Positions 34,647-35,426 of a stretch of 35,426 nt of DNA are shown here, piece by piece. Location: contig CAIULL010000292.1 in assembly GCA_903899985.1 (NCBI GenBank), positions 1-35,426 on the forward strand, in the 5' to 3' direction. This stretch comes from an uncultured Schlesneria sp. GTDB taxonomy: Bacteria > Planctomycetota > Planctomycetia > Planctomycetales > Planctomycetaceae. The position numbers and the translations under genes are program-made. Positions within the stretch are counted from its first letter, which is position 1; the number at the start of each line of letters is the position of its first letter. A model generated the notes under the pieces. It ran no database searches. It was not told the origin of the DNA and saw nothing but the letters and a program-made list of their open reading frames with translations.

Positions 34647-34893
34647 ACGGTAGTGATTTGAATTGGACCAGAGGGCAAGGGTTGCTAAACGAAGGTTCCG
34701 ATTGATTGACCGCGGCCTTCGACCTCGCTTTAATTCTCGCTTTGCTTGACACGGTGTCTTATCAAATCGATCTGCCAAAGCCTGTTTTTGTAAGAATTTC
34801 TTTATTTAATCGGCGTTACCGTCGGTCGACGACACGTGACACGGCAATTCGTCTATGTCCTTGACTGAGAGATAGAATTTAAGGAGAGATACC

Positions 34894-35286
34894 TTGGAGA
34901 TCCATGCAAGAGCACGTGAATTGCTTGCTAAGATACGTGATATCATCAATCGTCTTTCCGGGAACGATCGTGGCAACTACCCGACACATGTCTCTGTTTT
35001 TGAGCCGAATCGTGAAACCATCAATTTCATCCAGAAGACCGAATGCCGCTTCATTGCGGAAATCGGTATTTACAAAGGTCATACGTCAATCGAATTCGCA
35101 AAATTCCTAAACGGTAATGGAGAGCTTCATTTATTTGACTATGAGGATCGTGTTAGAGACGTCGCCGCAAAAATAAATGAAGCAGGCTTTCAAAATGTCC
35201 ACACATTCGGCTCATCGTATAAGTTGCTCGACTCATATAACTGGACGATCGCCAAGTTGCTCGAGCGCGGCAATGATCCGATTTAT
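34894..35286 (+). pseudogene. Methyltransferase-like gene truncated by an insertion sequence
   Basis: From TTG at 34894 (AAGGAGA upstream) the frame encodes about 131 residues of a class I SAM-dependent methyltransferase-like protein: RFIAEIGIYKGHTSIEFAKF is the SAM-binding glycine-rich loop and ELHLFDYEDRVRDVAAKI follows it. Homologous regions normally continue past SYNWTIAKLLERGNDPIY into a DG-H catalytic or binding segment. Here the frame instead runs 13 codons through unrelated sequence and stops at 35326-35328. The break coincides with the proposed end of an insertion sequence at 35287. Substrate unknown; may have been part of a glycan or small-molecule methylation locus. Confidence 0.7.
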
Positions 35287-35426
35287 GGTTCAACGACAAA
35301 CAACGTGCGCCGTGTGAAGAGACGTTAACTAACCGATGAGAGCAAATTTGGCGAAGTGGAGTGCGTAGAGCTTGTAGATGAAGTACTCCGGATCACGATA
35401 TCCATAAGCCATTCTTTGAAGGGCGC
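35287..35426 (-). mobile_element. End of an ISL3-like insertion sequence (continues past window)
   Basis: The sequence from 35287 begins GGTTCAACGACAAACAACG, plausible as a terminal inverted repeat, and carries the C-terminus of a transposase on the minus strand. The other end, and hence any target-site duplication, lies beyond the window. The boundary is inferred from where the methyltransferase-like protein loses family resemblance. Confidence 0.6.
35329..35426 (-). CDS. Transposase C-terminus, ISL3-like, partial
   Basis: Only the last 31 residues are visible. They read LQRMAYGYRDPEYFIYKLYA and end HFAKFALIG, a tail typical of ISL3-family DDE transposases. The catalytic residues lie outside the window. 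It is too short for a subgroup assignment. Confidence 0.65.
   Translation of the reverse strand, partial: ALQRMAYGYRDPEYFIYKLYALHFAKFALIG

Noticed and set aside
34746-34775. TTGACA as a -35 box for the methyltransferase-like gene
   Set aside because: No acceptable -10 hexamer lies 16-18 bases downstream.

Overview
The window looks like a chromosomal segment of a planctomycete (phylum Planctomycetota, probably order Planctomycetales). This is inferred from the gene families: a DUF1559 prepilin-like protein with an exact H-X9-DG motif, a DUF1549/DUF1553 cytochrome-like protein next to a Tat-signal DUF1501 protein, secreted WD40 and Gfo/Idh proteins, a Hint-domain secreted protein, and a tandem BMC shell protein. 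No rRNA, tRNA or CRISPR array was found.

Layout. 1-2240: the 3' part of a long TPR-protein gene. 2303-2485: a cobalamin riboswitch, followed by a same-strand group of DUF1559 protein, a small Cys-rich anchored protein, a DUF6580 membrane protein and an RluA-type pseudouridine synthase. 5965-7824: a fused double-ATPase of the oligopeptide ABC family with no permease nearby. 7.8-12.4 kb: a patchy region with two overlapping broken genes (a nucleotidyltransferase and a small helical partner), an MFS exporter, a DUF2071 protein, a third broken gene with an internal TAG, and a small secreted protein. 13120-13728: a lone tandem BMC-domain shell protein with its own terminator. 14280-18832: a three-gene secreted module (HEAT+VWA, Hint, TPR/coiled-coil).

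18842-24203 (minus strand): an Nramp-like transporter lacking the usual metal-binding motifs, a 22-bp-arm inverted repeat, then the DUF1549/1553-DUF1501 pair. 24362-27378: two convergent genes that resemble the two halves of animal peptidylglycine alpha-amidating monooxygenase. One is a PAL-like NHL propeller with its zinc histidines, Tyr and Arg in place. The other is a PHM-like copper protein with all six copper ligands in place, fused to thioredoxin-like and cytochrome-like domains. I think this is the most interesting part of the window. 27890-35426: metY (O-acetylhomoserine sulfhydrylase), bioA (with no canonical start for its conserved N-terminus), a WD40-Gfo/Idh fusion, a 58-residue membrane protein, a large anchored protein of unknown function, and a methyltransferase-like gene cut by an insertion sequence whose ISL3-like transposase tail runs off the right edge.

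How genes may work together (inference): the B12 riboswitch suggests the DUF6580 protein and its neighbours belong to corrinoid uptake or to a B12-sparing response. The PHM-like/PAL-like pair could perform a two-step oxidative C-N cleavage in the envelope. The HEAT-VWA/Hint/coiled-coil genes are probably co-transcribed and exported. Start sites were chosen by eye from Shine-Dalgarno-like sequences and family lengths.
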